Counted from the first letter of the stretch, positions 18,048 through 28,280 are shown. The stretch: 64,000 nucleotides of DNA from Rhizobium sp. FY34 (GCF_005222845.1 NZ_STFZ01000012.1:62001-126000); one strand, 5' to 3'. A program made the numbers and translations. The notes: generated from the sequence alone by a model not told the origin.

Positions 18048-19465
18048 GGGACGGTCGTCCTGTTCTCGACGGCAGCCATTTGCGTCAATACCGTTGTGAA
18101 ATCATTGGGCAGATCTGCGACCCCAAGATGAGAATAGGTGGCAAACTGTCCGATCGGAGCGCTGACGATGGATATTGCACCGGCGCCGTGCACAGAACAG
18201 AGCATTCCCACCTGTGCCGCGATCTGGCCTGCGCTGAGTTCATTGCGCCCCAGAAACGCGGCCTCATCGACTTCGGCCACACCAAAATCAAAAGTGTACT
18301 GGCCAAAATCGAGATCAAGCTTGACGTCGTAGGTCAGCTCCAGCCGTGTGCCAGCGGCCACCTGCTTGGGGCTGTATTCGTCCGACACGTTGATACCGTG
18401 CTTGCCATGAACGAGAATATTCTTCTCGTTGCGCAGACCGATCCCTGCAATGACGCGCTCGGCGCCAGCATTGAAGCGAAAGGCAGCCCTGATCCGCAGC
18501 CAGCCCCCCTGATGAAAGGACGTCTGCGGATTGTCCGAAAGATCGGTCAACAGGATCTTTTCAAGGTAAACATGGTCTCGGTCCGCAATCTGGGTGATGT
18601 GAGACATGTCCAGCGCATGCGAACTGTCGAGCCAAGCGCCAGGCTTGGCCATTTCCAGTGCAAGCACTGAGGTTTCGCCAAAGACCGGTCCCGCCTCGAC
18701 CGAGCGCTGGCCGGTTCGCGCGCCATGTTCGTGATGAATGAAATGCTGAACGGCACCGACGGCATGACCATAATAGGCAACACGCCCCTCGGATAGAACA
18801 AGCCCCCTGTCGCAGAATTCCGATGCATCGGACAGGGAATGCGTCACAAGCACAATCGCCGTTCCCTGCTTGCGCATGGCGTTGAGCCGATCATAGCATT
18901 TCTGGCGAAAGAAAATGTCTCCGACAGCCAGAACCTCATCGACCATCAACAGTTCCGGCGCAGCTGTCGTTGCAATTGCAAATGCAAGCCGCAGGAACAT
19001 CCCGCTCGAATAGGTACGGACCGGCTGATCGATATAGTCGCCGATATCGGCAAATTCGACGATCTCATCAATCTTGCTGCTGATCGTATTGCGATCAAGC
19101 CCCAGAATGGCACCATTGATCATGATGTTTTCACGGCCGGTGAAATCGGGGCTGAACCCGCTTCCCAGTTCAAGCAGGCTGATGATCTTCGAAGGCCCGT
19201 TGATTTCACCGCTCGAGGGCCGCAGGAGATTGGAGACAAGCTGGAGCAGCGTGCTCTTTCCAGCGCCATTGCGTCCCAGAATGGCGATCGCTTCTCCCGG
19301 ATAGAGATCGAAGGACACATTGCGCACTGCAGGGAAAACCTTAGGCTTTGCCGGAGAAAAACGGCCAAGCAATTGGCGCAGGAAACGAGCCCCATTTGAA
19401 CTGTGGATCTCGTAGTCCTTAGACACATTGCGGACAGAGAGAACTGCTGGTTTTTCTGCCGTCAT
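18044..19465 (-). CDS. wzt: O-antigen ABC exporter ATP-binding protein with sugar-binding domain (Wzt)
   Basis: 473 residues. Nucleotide-binding domain with Walker A GRNGAGKST, signature VRTYSSGMFLRLAFA, Walker B LLMVDEV and the H-loop VLVTHS. A C-terminal domain (~residues 280-430) is the beta-sandwich class that in E. coli O9a Wzt binds the methyl-phosphate-capped chain end. Works with the Wzm permease to move lipid-linked O-antigen across the inner membrane. The C-terminal domain implies chain-end recognition, agreeing with the two flanking methyltransferases. Four-base overlaps on both sides. Confidence 0.93.
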   Translation of the reverse strand: MTAEKPAVLSVRNVSKDYEIHSSNGARFLRQLLGRFSPAKPKVFPAVRNVSFDLYPGEAIAILGRNGAGKSTLLQLVSNLLRPSSGEINGPSKIISLLELGSGFSPDFTGRENIMINGAILGLDRNTISSKIDEIVEFADIGDYIDQPVRTYSSGMFLRLAFAIATTAAPELLMVDEVLAVGDIFFRQKCYDRLNAMRKQGTAIVLVTHSLSDASEFCDRGLVLSEGRVAYYGHAVGAVQHFIHHEHGARTGQRSVEAGPVFGETSVLALEMAKPGAWLDSSHALDMSHITQIADRDHVYLEKILLTDLSDNPQTSFHQGGWLRIRAAFRFNAGAERVIAGIGLRNEKNILVHGKHGINVSDEYSPKQVAAGTRLELTYDVKLDLDFGQYTFDFGVAEVDEAAFLGRNELSAGQIAAQVGMLCSVHGAGAISIVSAPIGQFATYSHLGVADLPNDFTTVLTQMAAVENRTTVP

Positions 19466-20331
19466 TGAACTCTTGCTTCTATTGCGAGAACCGCACTGCG
19501 ATAGGCTTCGGCAAAACCCGTTTCGGACTTTTGGTCAACACGGGTCAAGCATGCATGAGCAAAATCCTGCGCACCGTAACAATCATGCATAATGGCAGCC
19601 GTCAGCAGCAATTGCCGGTCACTCATCATTTTCAAACGCTCTTCGCTGGGAACGAAGACAGCATCGGCCCACAGATGACGCGACGTGCTGTGCCCGAACG
19701 CAAATTCCCGCGAAACGGCAAGCTGACGGGCAGCACCGAAATCCCGGAAATGGTGGAATTCAAAGCCGCACTGGGAAAGAAAGGCCGATACCTCGCCGAA
19801 CAGGGGCTGACCCTTGTAGATGGGCACGAACTCGACCTCCGTGTGCACCACAAGAACGCTTTCCAACGTCCTCACTCCATGACCCAGCACAAGCAGCGTT
19901 GCACCCTGAACGTCGATCTTAAGGAAATCGGCATTCTCCACCTCTGGTAACGCATCCAGCCGGACGGTCGCGATCGTGGAACGTGTCACGACGCGGCACA
20001 ATTCAGCGAGGTTCTCGAAGCGAGATATGACGTCATCATTGGGCAACAAGAGCGATGACGTCATCGGCGCCGCGCATTCGTGCAGAACATGGTCCTCACC
20101 ATCACCAAGGGCGAAGGGCAGGACAGTGCGCCGACTGGACGTCTCTTCCAGATCGAGAGATGGATCGAAGGCCACAACCGTCGAGGCGGAAGAGGCTTCA
20201 ATGGGAGCATAGGACGGTGGCGCTCCGCCATCATATTCGGTGGCACCAATGTCGATGATACGCACCGGACCGACCAGGTGTGAAACCGCATCCATCATTG
20301 TCTGACCAGCCGAAAACAAGGCACTCGTCAT
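19462..20331 (-). CDS. FkbM-family methyltransferase
   Basis: 289-residue SAM-dependent methyltransferase of the FkbM class: VRIIDIGATEYDG (motif I), NADFLKIDVQGATLLVLG and an EVEFVPIYKGQPLF segment typical of the family. No coiled coil, unlike the paralogue two genes downstream. Sits between wzm and wzt with ATGA-type overlaps, so it is tied to export. Likely O-methylates a sugar of the chain; R. etli O-antigen contains O-methylated 6-deoxy sugars, which makes this plausible but unproved. Confidence 0.83.
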   Translation of the reverse strand: MTSALFSAGQTMMDAVSHLVGPVRIIDIGATEYDGGAPPSYAPIEASSASTVVAFDPSLDLEETSSRRTVLPFALGDGEDHVLHECAAPMTSSLLLPNDDVISRFENLAELCRVVTRSTIATVRLDALPEVENADFLKIDVQGATLLVLGHGVRTLESVLVVHTEVEFVPIYKGQPLFGEVSAFLSQCGFEFHHFRDFGAARQLAVSREFAFGHSTSRHLWADAVFVPSEERLKMMSDRQLLLTAAIMHDCYGAQDFAHACLTRVDQKSETGFAEAYRSAVLAIEARVQ

Positions 20332-21089
20332 AGCAGATCTCCGAATGCCGGACGCAGACGGCGAAACACGATTGCGGCAACCACGGCAAAGGCTGCATAC
20401 ATCGCCGTCACCAGAGCCCAGGCCTGAACATCGAAATTGCCGGCAAGAGCCGCGCGAAATGCCTCAACGAAATAGGTCAGAGGATTGAGGTAGAAAACGG
20501 CCCTCATGTTTTCTGGTATGTTCTGAATTGGATAGAATACCGGAGCCATGAACATCATCAACTGCACGACAACCGGAGAGATTTGGGAAATATCCCGAAA
20601 ATACACCCCCACTGCCGATAGGACCCAACCAACGCTCATCGCAAACAGGTAAAGCGGAATGACGATCAGCGCCAAGATAGCAATTGTCGAAACGCTGGCT
20701 TGCTGCGACAGAAAGCCAAACACCAGCAAAAGTACGATATTGATCAGGCATATGATAAATGCTGAATTCACAGCAACGACCGGCAGAAGAGCGATTGGAA
20801 ATCGCACCTTTTTGACGAAGTTGGCTGCGCCGAGAATGACAACAGGACTTCTGCCCATCACCTCCGAAATGAAGAGATGCGGCACAAGACCGCAAAAGAT
20901 CATCAGCGCGCCACTGCCAGTGTCAGCTCCCCACCGGACACTGAGTACAACTGTGAACACATACGAGAAAATGGCCAGAAACAGCAATGAATAGAGCACT
21001 GGCCAAAGGATACCCAAAAAGGTTCCCTTGTAACGCTGCATAAAATCCCGCTTGGTCAGCTGAGATATCAACCAAATGTTTTTTTTCAT
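20328..21089 (-). CDS. wzm: O-antigen ABC exporter permease (Wzm)
   Basis: 253-residue ABC-2 permease with about six membrane helices. The N-terminal LTKRDFMQRYKGTFLGILW and the MFMAPVFYPIQNIPE loop before the last helices are typical of polysaccharide/polyol exporters. Forms the pore with Wzt. First gene of the leftward operon. The start codon is followed by A8 (ATG AAA AAA AAC; T8 at 21079-21086 on the plus strand), another possible slippage site, here one that would inactivate the gene. Confidence 0.93.
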   Translation of the reverse strand: MKKNIWLISQLTKRDFMQRYKGTFLGILWPVLYSLLFLAIFSYVFTVVLSVRWGADTGSGALMIFCGLVPHLFISEVMGRSPVVILGAANFVKKVRFPIALLPVVAVNSAFIICLINIVLLLVFGFLSQQASVSTIAILALIVIPLYLFAMSVGWVLSAVGVYFRDISQISPVVVQLMMFMAPVFYPIQNIPENMRAVFYLNPLTYFVEAFRAALAGNFDVQAWALVTAMYAAFAVVAAIVFRRLRPAFGDLL

Positions 21090-21580
21090 CGATATTGGAT
21101 TCTATGCTCGAACATCTGAAAACTCACTGGAAGCTAGGCGTGGAGATAGCTTCTGAATTAGCGAGCAAGTGATAGCTGACTACAAATGATGCCGCCAAGC
21201 GTAAAGCTGGACGCGTGCCTCTTAACAAATGGCCATATTACGTGCAAGGCTAATGAGGCACCATCAGGGCAGCCGCTGTGCAACCTGGCCCCATACGGGC
21301 CGTTTCATCAGTGCCGAGCTGAAGCGTGATCCCATGTGTCCTGGAAGAAGATCGCCCAAGCGCATTAACTTCTATTGAAAAGAAGAGATTTAATGACATT
21401 CAATGCACTTCCCAATACCATATTCGGCCTGTAGAGATCAGGTGTGTTTTAAGCCTAACGGACGCAAGTGAGAAGCGACCCCGCCCAAAGCCTCATGATG
21501 TCGAGGCATTTGCATCTCAACGGGTGCCGCGACAAGACCTTTGTCGTAGCCTGTGCCTTGCGCATAACCATTGAAGCCAG
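21090..21580. other. Intergenic region between divergent O-antigen operons
   Basis: About 490 bases, more AT-rich than the genes around it, between the wzm start and the isomerase start. It must hold the promoters for both operons. I found no convincing -35/-10 pair, JUMPstart/ops element or operator by eye. An 82-codon frame at 21326-21574 has no recognisable features and poor start context, and I do not call it a gene. Confidence 0.6.
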
Positions 21581-22759
21581 ATGACCCAAGAGTTGCAGAA
21601 CAAACTTATCGATGTAAGTGCAAGGCTCTCCACATGGCTGAACGAAGAGGCGCTACCGCTGTGGCGCACACGTGGCTTTCTAGGGGAAACTGGAGGCTTC
21701 TGCGAGACGATGGAGTTGAGCGGCGAGCCAAGCCTTGCGCCTCGGCGATCGCGCGTTCCCCCACGCCAGATCTTCTGCTTTGCCGAAGCCGGCGCGCGCG
21801 GCTGGGCTGGTGACTGGCAGACGGCGGTTTCGCAGGGATTTACCTATTACGAGCGGGTCTACAGGCTGCCAAACGGCTTTTATGGAGCGCTAGCAAGCGT
21901 TGACGGCGTCCTTCTGGACGACAGCTTTGACCTTTACAATCAAGCCTTTGCGCTTCTGGCCTATGCTCACACCGCTCGCGCCATGCCTGAGCGGGCACAA
22001 GAGATGGCGAAGAATGCCAGCGATATGCTATCGGCCTTGAAGGCCGGTTACGCCCACGCCGAGGCGGGCTTCGAGGAAGCGATACCATCGCGCCTGCCGC
22101 TCTGTTCCAACCCGCATATGCATCTCTTCGAAGCAGCATTGGCCTGCGAGGCGCAGTCCGGCTTTGACGAAAAGGCATGGGCGAGTTTGAGCGATGAAAT
22201 CGCGCAATTGTGCATGCGTCGGTTCATCGACGCCGACACAGGCGGACTACGCGAGTTTTTCGCAGCCGACTGGACACCCTATGGGGGGATCAAGGGAAGG
22301 ATTATGGAGCCCGGTCACCAGTTCGAATGGGCCTGGCTTCTGGCGCGCTGGGCAGAGCGCCGCGCAAATCCTCAGGCCCTTGAGAAAGCCCGCCGCTTGT
22401 TTGCGATCGGCGAGGATCATGGCATCTGCCCGCAGCGCCGGGTGGCTGTGATGGCACTTCTCGACGATTTTTCTGTCCACGATCCGCTTGCGCGGCTCTG
22501 GCCGCAAACAGAATGGCTGAAAAGTGCCGTGCGGCTCGCTGCTCTTTCAACCGGTGAGGAACGGAATCACTACCTTGCCTCAGCGCTCGTGGCGGCGGAC
22601 GCGTTGGGTCAGTTCATGAATGTGACGGTTGCAGGCCTCTGGCGCGACAAGCTTTCGGCCGATGGGCGGTTTGTCGAAGAACCAGCACCGGCTAGCTCTT
22701 TTTATCATATTCTGTGCGCAATTTATGAAGTGGAAGATTGCCTGGCCCGTCTTTCCTGA
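21581..22759 (+). CDS. AGE-family sugar isomerase/epimerase (mannose-6-phosphate isomerase-like)
   Basis: 392-residue (alpha/alpha)6-barrel protein of the N-acylglucosamine 2-epimerase family. The ETGGFCETME N-terminal strand, RQIFCFAEAGARGW, and GGIKGRIMEPGHQFEWAWLL with the histidine typical of the active site are visible. In this genomic setting, before a phosphomannomutase and a GDP-mannose pyrophosphorylase, it most likely interconverts fructose-6-P and mannose-6-P or free sugars. AGE proteins vary in substrate, so the exact reaction is inferred from neighbours. Confidence 0.86.
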   Translation: MTQELQNKLIDVSARLSTWLNEEALPLWRTRGFLGETGGFCETMELSGEPSLAPRRSRVPPRQIFCFAEAGARGWAGDWQTAVSQGFTYYERVYRLPNGFYGALASVDGVLLDDSFDLYNQAFALLAYAHTARAMPERAQEMAKNASDMLSALKAGYAHAEAGFEEAIPSRLPLCSNPHMHLFEAALACEAQSGFDEKAWASLSDEIAQLCMRRFIDADTGGLREFFAADWTPYGGIKGRIMEPGHQFEWAWLLARWAERRANPQALEKARRLFAIGEDHGICPQRRVAVMALLDDFSVHDPLARLWPQTEWLKSAVRLAALSTGEERNHYLASALVAADALGQFMNVTVAGLWRDKLSADGRFVEEPAPASSFYHILCAIYEVEDCLARLS

Positions 22760-22860
22760 CATACGCGGCCAAGCGCATAACCCAGAAACGTTCAAAGGTG
22801 CGAGTGGCGCTGCAGGCCAAGTGTCTGTGGCGGCTCCGGTGAAAGACTGAGGAACCTTCA

Positions 22861-24282
22861 ATGAAATTCGGAACCAGCGGCCTGCGCGGACTTGTCACGG
22901 AACTGGAGGGTCGGGCTTCTGCACTCTATGCCACGGCCTTTGCCCATCACCTTTTGCAATCGGGTCAGGCCAAGGCCGGCGACCCGGTGTATGTGGCCGG
23001 CGATTTTCGCCCCTCAAGCCCTGGAATTGCTGCCACCTGTATTGCCGCACTTTCCCGCGCCGGACTGTCGCCCATCAATTGCGGCGCAATCCCCACGCCT
23101 GCACTGGCGCTTTATGCCATGTCCAAGGGCTGCGCCTCGCTGATGGTGACCGGCTCGCATATTCCAGCCGACCGCAACGGTATCAAGTTCTATCGGCCCG
23201 ACGGCGAAATCGACAAGGGAGATGAACTGCGCATCACAGCAATCGCTGGAGACCTTGAGGGACAGGATTTTGATCTCTCGACCGTCGACGTGCCGCACGA
23301 GGAGAAAGAAGCAACAGCTCTGTTCATGGCCCGCAATACAGCGCTTCTGCCCGAAGGTGCCCTGTCTGGCCTGAAGATCGGCGTTTACCAGCACAGCACT
23401 GTTGCACGCCAAGGCCTCGTCGATACGCTGTCCGGTTACGGCGCCACGGTGATTGCGCTGGGCTGGTCTGACGATTTCATTCCCGTCGATACGGAAGCGG
23501 TTTCGCAAGAAACCATCCACCTGACGCAGACCTGGGCGACAGAATACCATCTGGATGCGATCGTCTCTGCCGATGGCGATGGTGACCGGCCGCTGGTGAC
23601 GGATGAGACCGGCATGCCGCTGCGCGGCGACCTGCTCGGCCTGATCGTCGCCCGCATGCTGGATGCCGAGGTGGTGGTCACACCGATCACCTCCAATTCC
23701 GGCATCGAGGCGGCTGGCGATTTCCGCGTGCTGCGCACCCGCGTTGGTTCGCCCTTTGTCATCGACGGCATGAATGGCGCGGTCGAGAACGGCGAAACGG
23801 CGGTCATGGGCTTTGAGGCCAATGGCGGCGTCTTAACTGCGACTGGCTTTGACCTTTCCGGCACCCGGCTTGTGCCACTGCCCACCCGCGACAGTTTCCT
23901 GCCGGTGCTCGCAACGCTGTCGCTTGCTCGTCAGGAAGGCAAGCCACTTTCCGTCATCGCTTCGGCATTCGCACTGCCGTTTGCCGGTGCTGATCGGCTG
24001 GAAAACTTTCCCGTCGAAACCAGCGCGGCATTGATGGCGCATTTGCGCGCTTCTGAGGAAAACCTCGCCGGTTTTCTGGCGCCCATCGGATCTGTCGCCA
24101 AGTTCAGCGATATCGACGGCTTGCGCGTGACGCTGACCGATGGACGCATCATTCATTTGCGCCCGTCGGGCAATGCGCCGGAAATGCGCTGCTATGTGGA
24201 GGCTGCCGATGAGGCGGCATCTCACCTGCTTCTCGCTCAGGGTCTGGATCTCATCCGCCAATGGGCGGCTGACCGAACCTGA
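22861..24282 (+). CDS. Phosphomannomutase (ManB/NoeK-like)
   Basis: 473-residue alpha-D-phosphohexomutase converting Man-6-P to Man-1-P. All four functional loops are visible: catalytic serine in MVTGSHIPADRNGIKFY, Mg-binding DGDGDRPL, sugar-binding FEANGG, and phosphate-binding RPSGNAPEMR near the C-terminus. A GSH variant replaces the usual ASH at the active serine. Central gene of the three-gene GDP-mannose set; rhizobial counterparts are often called noeK or manB. Confidence 0.92.
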   Translation: MKFGTSGLRGLVTELEGRASALYATAFAHHLLQSGQAKAGDPVYVAGDFRPSSPGIAATCIAALSRAGLSPINCGAIPTPALALYAMSKGCASLMVTGSHIPADRNGIKFYRPDGEIDKGDELRITAIAGDLEGQDFDLSTVDVPHEEKEATALFMARNTALLPEGALSGLKIGVYQHSTVARQGLVDTLSGYGATVIALGWSDDFIPVDTEAVSQETIHLTQTWATEYHLDAIVSADGDGDRPLVTDETGMPLRGDLLGLIVARMLDAEVVVTPITSNSGIEAAGDFRVLRTRVGSPFVIDGMNGAVENGETAVMGFEANGGVLTATGFDLSGTRLVPLPTRDSFLPVLATLSLARQEGKPLSVIASAFALPFAGADRLENFPVETSAALMAHLRASEENLAGFLAPIGSVAKFSDIDGLRVTLTDGRIIHLRPSGNAPEMRCYVEAADEAASHLLLAQGLDLIRQWAADRT

Positions 24283-24342
24283 AAATCAAGATCATGCGGC
24301 GGCGCTTCGCTACCGCCTTCGCCAACGTCATGGGAGACCATT

Positions 24343-25776
24343 GTGAGCCTCAAGATCATTCCCGTCATCATGGCCGGCGGCAAGGGTACCCGCCTTTGGC
24401 CGCTGTCGCGCTCCAGCGCCCCAAAACAGTTCATTCACATGATGGGAGACCGGACGCTGTTTCAGGAAACGCTGGAGCGCGTTGCCGATCCGGCACTGTA
24501 TGAAGCCCCGATCGTCATCACCAATCAGGATTTCCGCTTTCTGGTGGCGGAGCAGGCTCGAGAAGTAGGCCTATCCCTGTCCGGCATCCTGCTGGAACCG
24601 GTCGCCCGCAACACCGCTGCCGCGATTGCAGCCGCCGCCTTCTTCCTGACAGAGCGCTTCGGTGAAGATGCCATTCTGCAGCTTCTGGCTTCCGATCATG
24701 AGATCGATGCAGGAGAGAGCTATCGCCAGGCGATTGAACTTGCCCGCAAGACGGCCGAGACTGGCAAGATCGTCACCTTTGGCATCACGCCCACGGAACC
24801 GGCCACAGGCTACGGTTATATTGAACAGGGCGACGCTTTGCCCAGCGGCGCTTTCCGGGTCAAGCGTTTCGTGGAAAAGCCGCCGCAGGATAAAGCCGAA
24901 CAAATGCTGGCGGCAGGCGGCTTCTATTGGAATTCCGGCATTTTCATGTGCAGCGCCAGCCTGCTTTTGAGCGAATTGCTGGAATTTGCGCCGGACGTCT
25001 ATCAGGCGGCGAAGGAGGCAGTGGCAAAGGCAAAAACGGATCTGGATTTCGCCCGCCTCGATTATGATAGCTTTGCCCGCAGCCCGGATATTTCCATCGA
25101 CTATGCCGTGATGGAAAAGACGGCCAATGCTGCGGTCGTTCCCTCCACCTTCCCCTGGTCGGATCTCGGCAGCTGGGATGCCGTGTGGAAGCTTGGCGAA
25201 AAGGATGAAGGCGGCAATGTCGTGCTCGGCAATGCCACCGTGGTCAACACTGAAAACTCGCTCATCCTGTCACGCTCCACGCATCTCGCCGTCCAGGGAC
25301 TGAAGGATGTGGCGGTAATTGCCAGCGAGGATGCCGTCTATGTCGGGCGATTGGACGAGGCACAGCAAGTTGGCCGGCTCGTCAAGCAGCTGGCGGCATC
25401 GAAAGCGACCTTAAGCCTGACCGAGACCCACAAGACGGCCTATCGTCCCTGGGGCGGCTATACATCGCTGCTGCAGGGCGACCGTTTCCAGGTCAAGCGG
25501 CTGTTCGTGCTCCCTGGCAAGAAACTTTCGCTGCAAAAGCACTTTCATCGCTCGGAACACTGGGTCTGCGTCAAGGGAACGGCAGAAGTCACCATCGGCG
25601 ACACCGTCACCTATCTGCGGGAAAACGAATCTCTCTATATCCCCCAGGGTGAACTGCATCGCCTGTTCAACCCCGGCAGGATCATGCTGGAAATGATCGA
25701 GGTGCAGACCGGTTCCTATCTGGGCGAGGATGATATCGTGCGCATCTCCGACGAATTCGGCCGCGAGAAGAGCTGA
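24343..25776 (+). CDS. Mannose-1-phosphate guanylyltransferase/mannose-6-phosphate isomerase (ManC/NoeJ-like)
   Basis: 477-residue type II enzyme. The N-terminal nucleotidyltransferase has PVIMAGGKGTRLWPLSR (pyrophosphorylase signature) and FVEKPP, followed by a left-handed helix and a C-terminal cupin (RPWGGYTSLL, LPGKKLSLQKHFHRSEHW) with the isomerase metal ligands. Makes GDP-mannose, the donor for mannosyl units and substrate of Gmd. GTG start at 24343 with GGGAG upstream. Ends at a hairpin shared with the convergent oxidoreductase gene. Confidence 0.94.
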   Translation: MSLKIIPVIMAGGKGTRLWPLSRSSAPKQFIHMMGDRTLFQETLERVADPALYEAPIVITNQDFRFLVAEQAREVGLSLSGILLEPVARNTAAAIAAAAFFLTERFGEDAILQLLASDHEIDAGESYRQAIELARKTAETGKIVTFGITPTEPATGYGYIEQGDALPSGAFRVKRFVEKPPQDKAEQMLAAGGFYWNSGIFMCSASLLLSELLEFAPDVYQAAKEAVAKAKTDLDFARLDYDSFARSPDISIDYAVMEKTANAAVVPSTFPWSDLGSWDAVWKLGEKDEGGNVVLGNATVVNTENSLILSRSTHLAVQGLKDVAVIASEDAVYVGRLDEAQQVGRLVKQLAASKATLSLTETHKTAYRPWGGYTSLLQGDRFQVKRLFVLPGKKLSLQKHFHRSEHWVCVKGTAEVTIGDTVTYLRENESLYIPQGELHRLFNPGRIMLEMIEVQTGSYLGEDDIVRISDEFGREKS

Positions 25777-25795
25777 CAAAGAACCGCACGGTGAA

Positions 25796-25824
25796 AAGGT
25801 CGGCTGCATCTGCGGCCGACCCTT
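25796..25824. terminator. Probable terminator between convergent genes
   Basis: GGTCGGC (25798-25804) pairs with GCCGACC (25815-25821) around a 10-base loop, flanked by AAAA on the left and CTTC on the right. T-tracts are short in both directions. Its place between the GDP-mannose pyrophosphorylase and the convergent oxidoreductase supports a terminator role. Confidence 0.5.
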
Positions 25825-25837
25825 CAACCGATAGGCC

Positions 25838-26800
25838 TCATCCGGGGATGAGCACCGCATGCCCGATGATGCGGCCAGCTTCAAGATCGGTATGCGCAGT
25901 CGCGGCATCCGCAAGCGCATAGCGCGTTTCCGGCGCCCCGAACAACTTTTCATCTGCCACTGCCAGAACATCGGTCGCAGCCTGGCGATAGGCGGCCGGA
26001 TCGCTGCCATAGGCCATGACGCTTGGGCGCGCCAAGGCAATCGAGCGCAACTGATCAACGCTGACCGGTGGCGGAGGTCCGGATGCCTGCCCGACGCTGG
26101 CCAAGAGGCCGAAAGGGCGAATGCAGGCAAGCGTCCTGCCAAGCGTCGTGCCGCCAATTCCGTCCACCGCAAAATGGACCCCTTTGCCGCTCGTCAACGC
26201 TGCCACCTGCGTCGCATAATCGGCATCACGACCGACAATGACATGATCGGCACCATGGCCAAGGACCGCCTCAACCTTCTCCTCTGCGCTGACTGTGCCG
26301 ATCACCGTCGCGCCGAGCCGCTTTGCCCAGCGCGTGACGATCGACCCAAGGCCGCCGGCGGCCGCATGCACAAGCATGATCGTGCCAGGCGCCACGGGAT
26401 AAACCCGCGTCAACAGCATATGCGCGGTAAGACCGCGCAAGAGATTGGCGCCTGCCCTTTCAAAGGAAATGTGATCGGGCAGCGATATCGCACGCCAGGC
26501 CGGCAGCAAACGGGTTTGCGCATAGGCACCCGGAACGCAGGCGTAGACAACGCGCTGGCCGACTGCCAGATCGTCGACACCATCACCGATTGCCTCAACG
26601 ATACCGGCGGCTTCGACACCGGGAACAGCTGGCAGCGGCAGCGGATAAAGACCGGTCCGATGATAGATATCGATGAAATTGAGCCCGATGGCGTGCTGGC
26701 GAATCCTTATCTCTCCGGGACCAGGTGGCCCGATTTCCATCTCGACGGGTTGAAGACAATCAGGCAGGCCAGGGCGTTCAAACTGCATCGCAAGGGACAT
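25838..26800 (-). CDS. Quinone oxidoreductase-like zinc-independent MDR protein
   Basis: 320-residue medium-chain dehydrogenase/reductase of the QOR subfamily: NFIDIYHRTGLYPLPLP, PGVEAAGIVEAIG, the NADPH motif VHAAAGGLGSIVTRWAKRLGA, and no structural-zinc cysteines. Probably an NADPH-dependent one-electron quinone or enone reductase. Divergent from a LysR-type regulator with an 87-base gap, the classic arrangement of a regulator and its target. Confidence 0.88.
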   Translation of the reverse strand: MSLAMQFERPGLPDCLQPVEMEIGPPGPGEIRIRQHAIGLNFIDIYHRTGLYPLPLPAVPGVEAAGIVEAIGDGVDDLAVGQRVVYACVPGAYAQTRLLPAWRAISLPDHISFERAGANLLRGLTAHMLLTRVYPVAPGTIMLVHAAAGGLGSIVTRWAKRLGATVIGTVSAEEKVEAVLGHGADHVIVGRDADYATQVAALTSGKGVHFAVDGIGGTTLGRTLACIRPFGLLASVGQASGPPPPVSVDQLRSIALARPSVMAYGSDPAAYRQAATDVLAVADEKLFGAPETRYALADAATAHTDLEAGRIIGHAVLIPG

Positions 26801-26887
26801 GGTTTTCTCCTTCGCACAGATCTATACGCCGGCCCGACATTGTGAAAAACTCCCCATCAACGCCCATTCGATGTGAAGGAATACCCA

Positions 26888-27754
26888 ATGCAATGGGACA
26901 ATCTGCGCTATCTGGCGGCCTTTGCCGAATATGGCAGCCTGCTGGGTGCAGCACGCGCATTGGGCACCGAACACGCAACGGTCGGGCGGCATCTCGAACA
27001 ACTGGAAGCGGAACTGGGCCTGAAACTGCTGGACCGACGCGGGCGACGATTGACCCTCACGCTCGAGGGTGAACGCATCCTCGTCATTGCCCAGACCATG
27101 CAGGCCCAGGCGAACGCTGCCCTGCGGATCGCCGAGGGATCACGCGGTGATCTTGTCGGCGAGGTCACCATCACGGCACCGCCAGCCTTTGCCGCGCACA
27201 TCATCGCACCCAGACTTGCGGGTTTCGCAGACAGATACCCTGACCTTGCGGTAAGGCTGTTGGGCGAGGCCAGGCAAGCCTCTCTCGATCGGCGCGAGGC
27301 CGATATCGCGGTCAGGCTGAGCCGCCCCACAGATGACAGCCTCGTACAGCTGAAACTGATGGAAATCAGTTTTCGCGCCTATGCCAGTGCCCACTATCTG
27401 GAGCACCATTCACGCGAGAACTGGTGCTTCATCGGTTCGGATGGAGAGATCCGCAATTCACCCCAGCAACAGGCTTTGCAGGATCTTGCCGGTGCCAACC
27501 GTATCGCCTATCGATCGGGCGATGTCACGATCCAGGCTGCGCTGGCTGTCCAAGGCGCCGGCATTGCCATGCTGCCCGATTTTCTGGCAGCAGGAGAGGA
27601 AAGGCTCGTGGTGGCTTTGCCGGACTATACGCCGCTGATCCGCGGTGTCTGGCTGGTAATGCACGATGACATGCGACAGGCCCCAAAAGTACGTGCAGTC
27701 ATCGACCATATTCGAAACGCCAATGGATCGGGCATCAACCACCAGCCTTCTTGA
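26888..27754 (+). CDS. LysR-family transcriptional regulator
   Basis: 288-residue LTTR: N-terminal winged helix-turn-helix ([24 protein letters not shown], then [16 protein letters not shown]) followed by an inducer-binding domain. ATG 26888 has AAGGA at seven-base spacing; GTG 26873 in frame is weaker. Likely controls the divergent oxidoreductase through the 87-base intergenic region. Its last 20 bases overlap the end of rppH tail-to-tail. Confidence 0.88.
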   Translation: MQWDNLRYLAAFAEYGSLLGAARALGTEHATVGRHLEQLEAELGLKLLDRRGRRLTLTLEGERILVIAQTMQAQANAALRIAEGSRGDLVGEVTITAPPAFAAHIIAPRLAGFADRYPDLAVRLLGEARQASLDRREADIAVRLSRPTDDSLVQLKLMEISFRAYASAHYLEHHSRENWCFIGSDGEIRNSPQQQALQDLAGANRIAYRSGDVTIQAALAVQGAGIAMLPDFLAAGEERLVVALPDYTPLIRGVWLVMHDDMRQAPKVRAVIDHIRNANGSGINHQPS

Positions 27755-28271
27755 GCGACAGGTGAGCAAAGGCTGCGACCACCTGTTCATAGGCCGGGCG
27801 TTTGAAGTCCACGATCAGCGAGGGCAACAATTCCATCGACTTCCATTCCCAGGTATCGAATTCCTGGTGCTGGCCGGCCGGCGGGTGGGTGATATTGATT
27901 TCGCTTTCATCGCCTTCGAAGCGGAAGGCAAACCAGCGCTGCGTCTGGCCACGATACTTGCCCTTGAGGCCGATGCCGATCAGATGTTCCGGCAGGTCGT
28001 AATTGATCCAATCCGGCGCTTCGGCGAGCAGAGATACGGACTTCATGCCCGTCTCCTCAAACAGTTCGCGATAGGCCGCTACGCGCGGATCCTCGCCCTT
28101 GTCGATGCCGCCCTGTGGCATTTGCCAAAGCTGGGGCGAGCCATCCGATTCGCTATTGCCTTCCGACATCCGGCGCCCGACCCAGACAAGGCCGTCGCGG
28201 TTCAGCACCATGACACCGACGCAAGGGCGATAGGGCAGGTCCTGTGCGGAAAGTTTGGTTTTCTTGCTCAT
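27735..28271 (-). CDS. rppH: RNA pyrophosphohydrolase
   Basis: 178-residue Nudix hydrolase that removes pyrophosphate from 5' triphosphate mRNA ends, triggering decay. Perfect Nudix box beginning GGIDKGEDP and continuing [12 protein letters not shown], preceded by the RppH-typical [11 protein letters not shown] and the WQMPQGG strand. Follows the deacetylase gene by nine bases in the conserved rhizobial housekeeping run. Confidence 0.95.
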   Translation of the reverse strand: MSKKTKLSAQDLPYRPCVGVMVLNRDGLVWVGRRMSEGNSESDGSPQLWQMPQGGIDKGEDPRVAAYRELFEETGMKSVSLLAEAPDWINYDLPEHLIGIGLKGKYRGQTQRWFAFRFEGDESEINITHPPAGQHQEFDTWEWKSMELLPSLIVDFKRPAYEQVVAAFAHLSLKKAGG

Positions 28272-28280
28272 GCGGTATCC

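Noticed and set aside
21326-21574. 82-codon frame in the O-antigen intergenic region
   Set aside because: No ribosome site, no similarity, basic composition; more likely promoter DNA.
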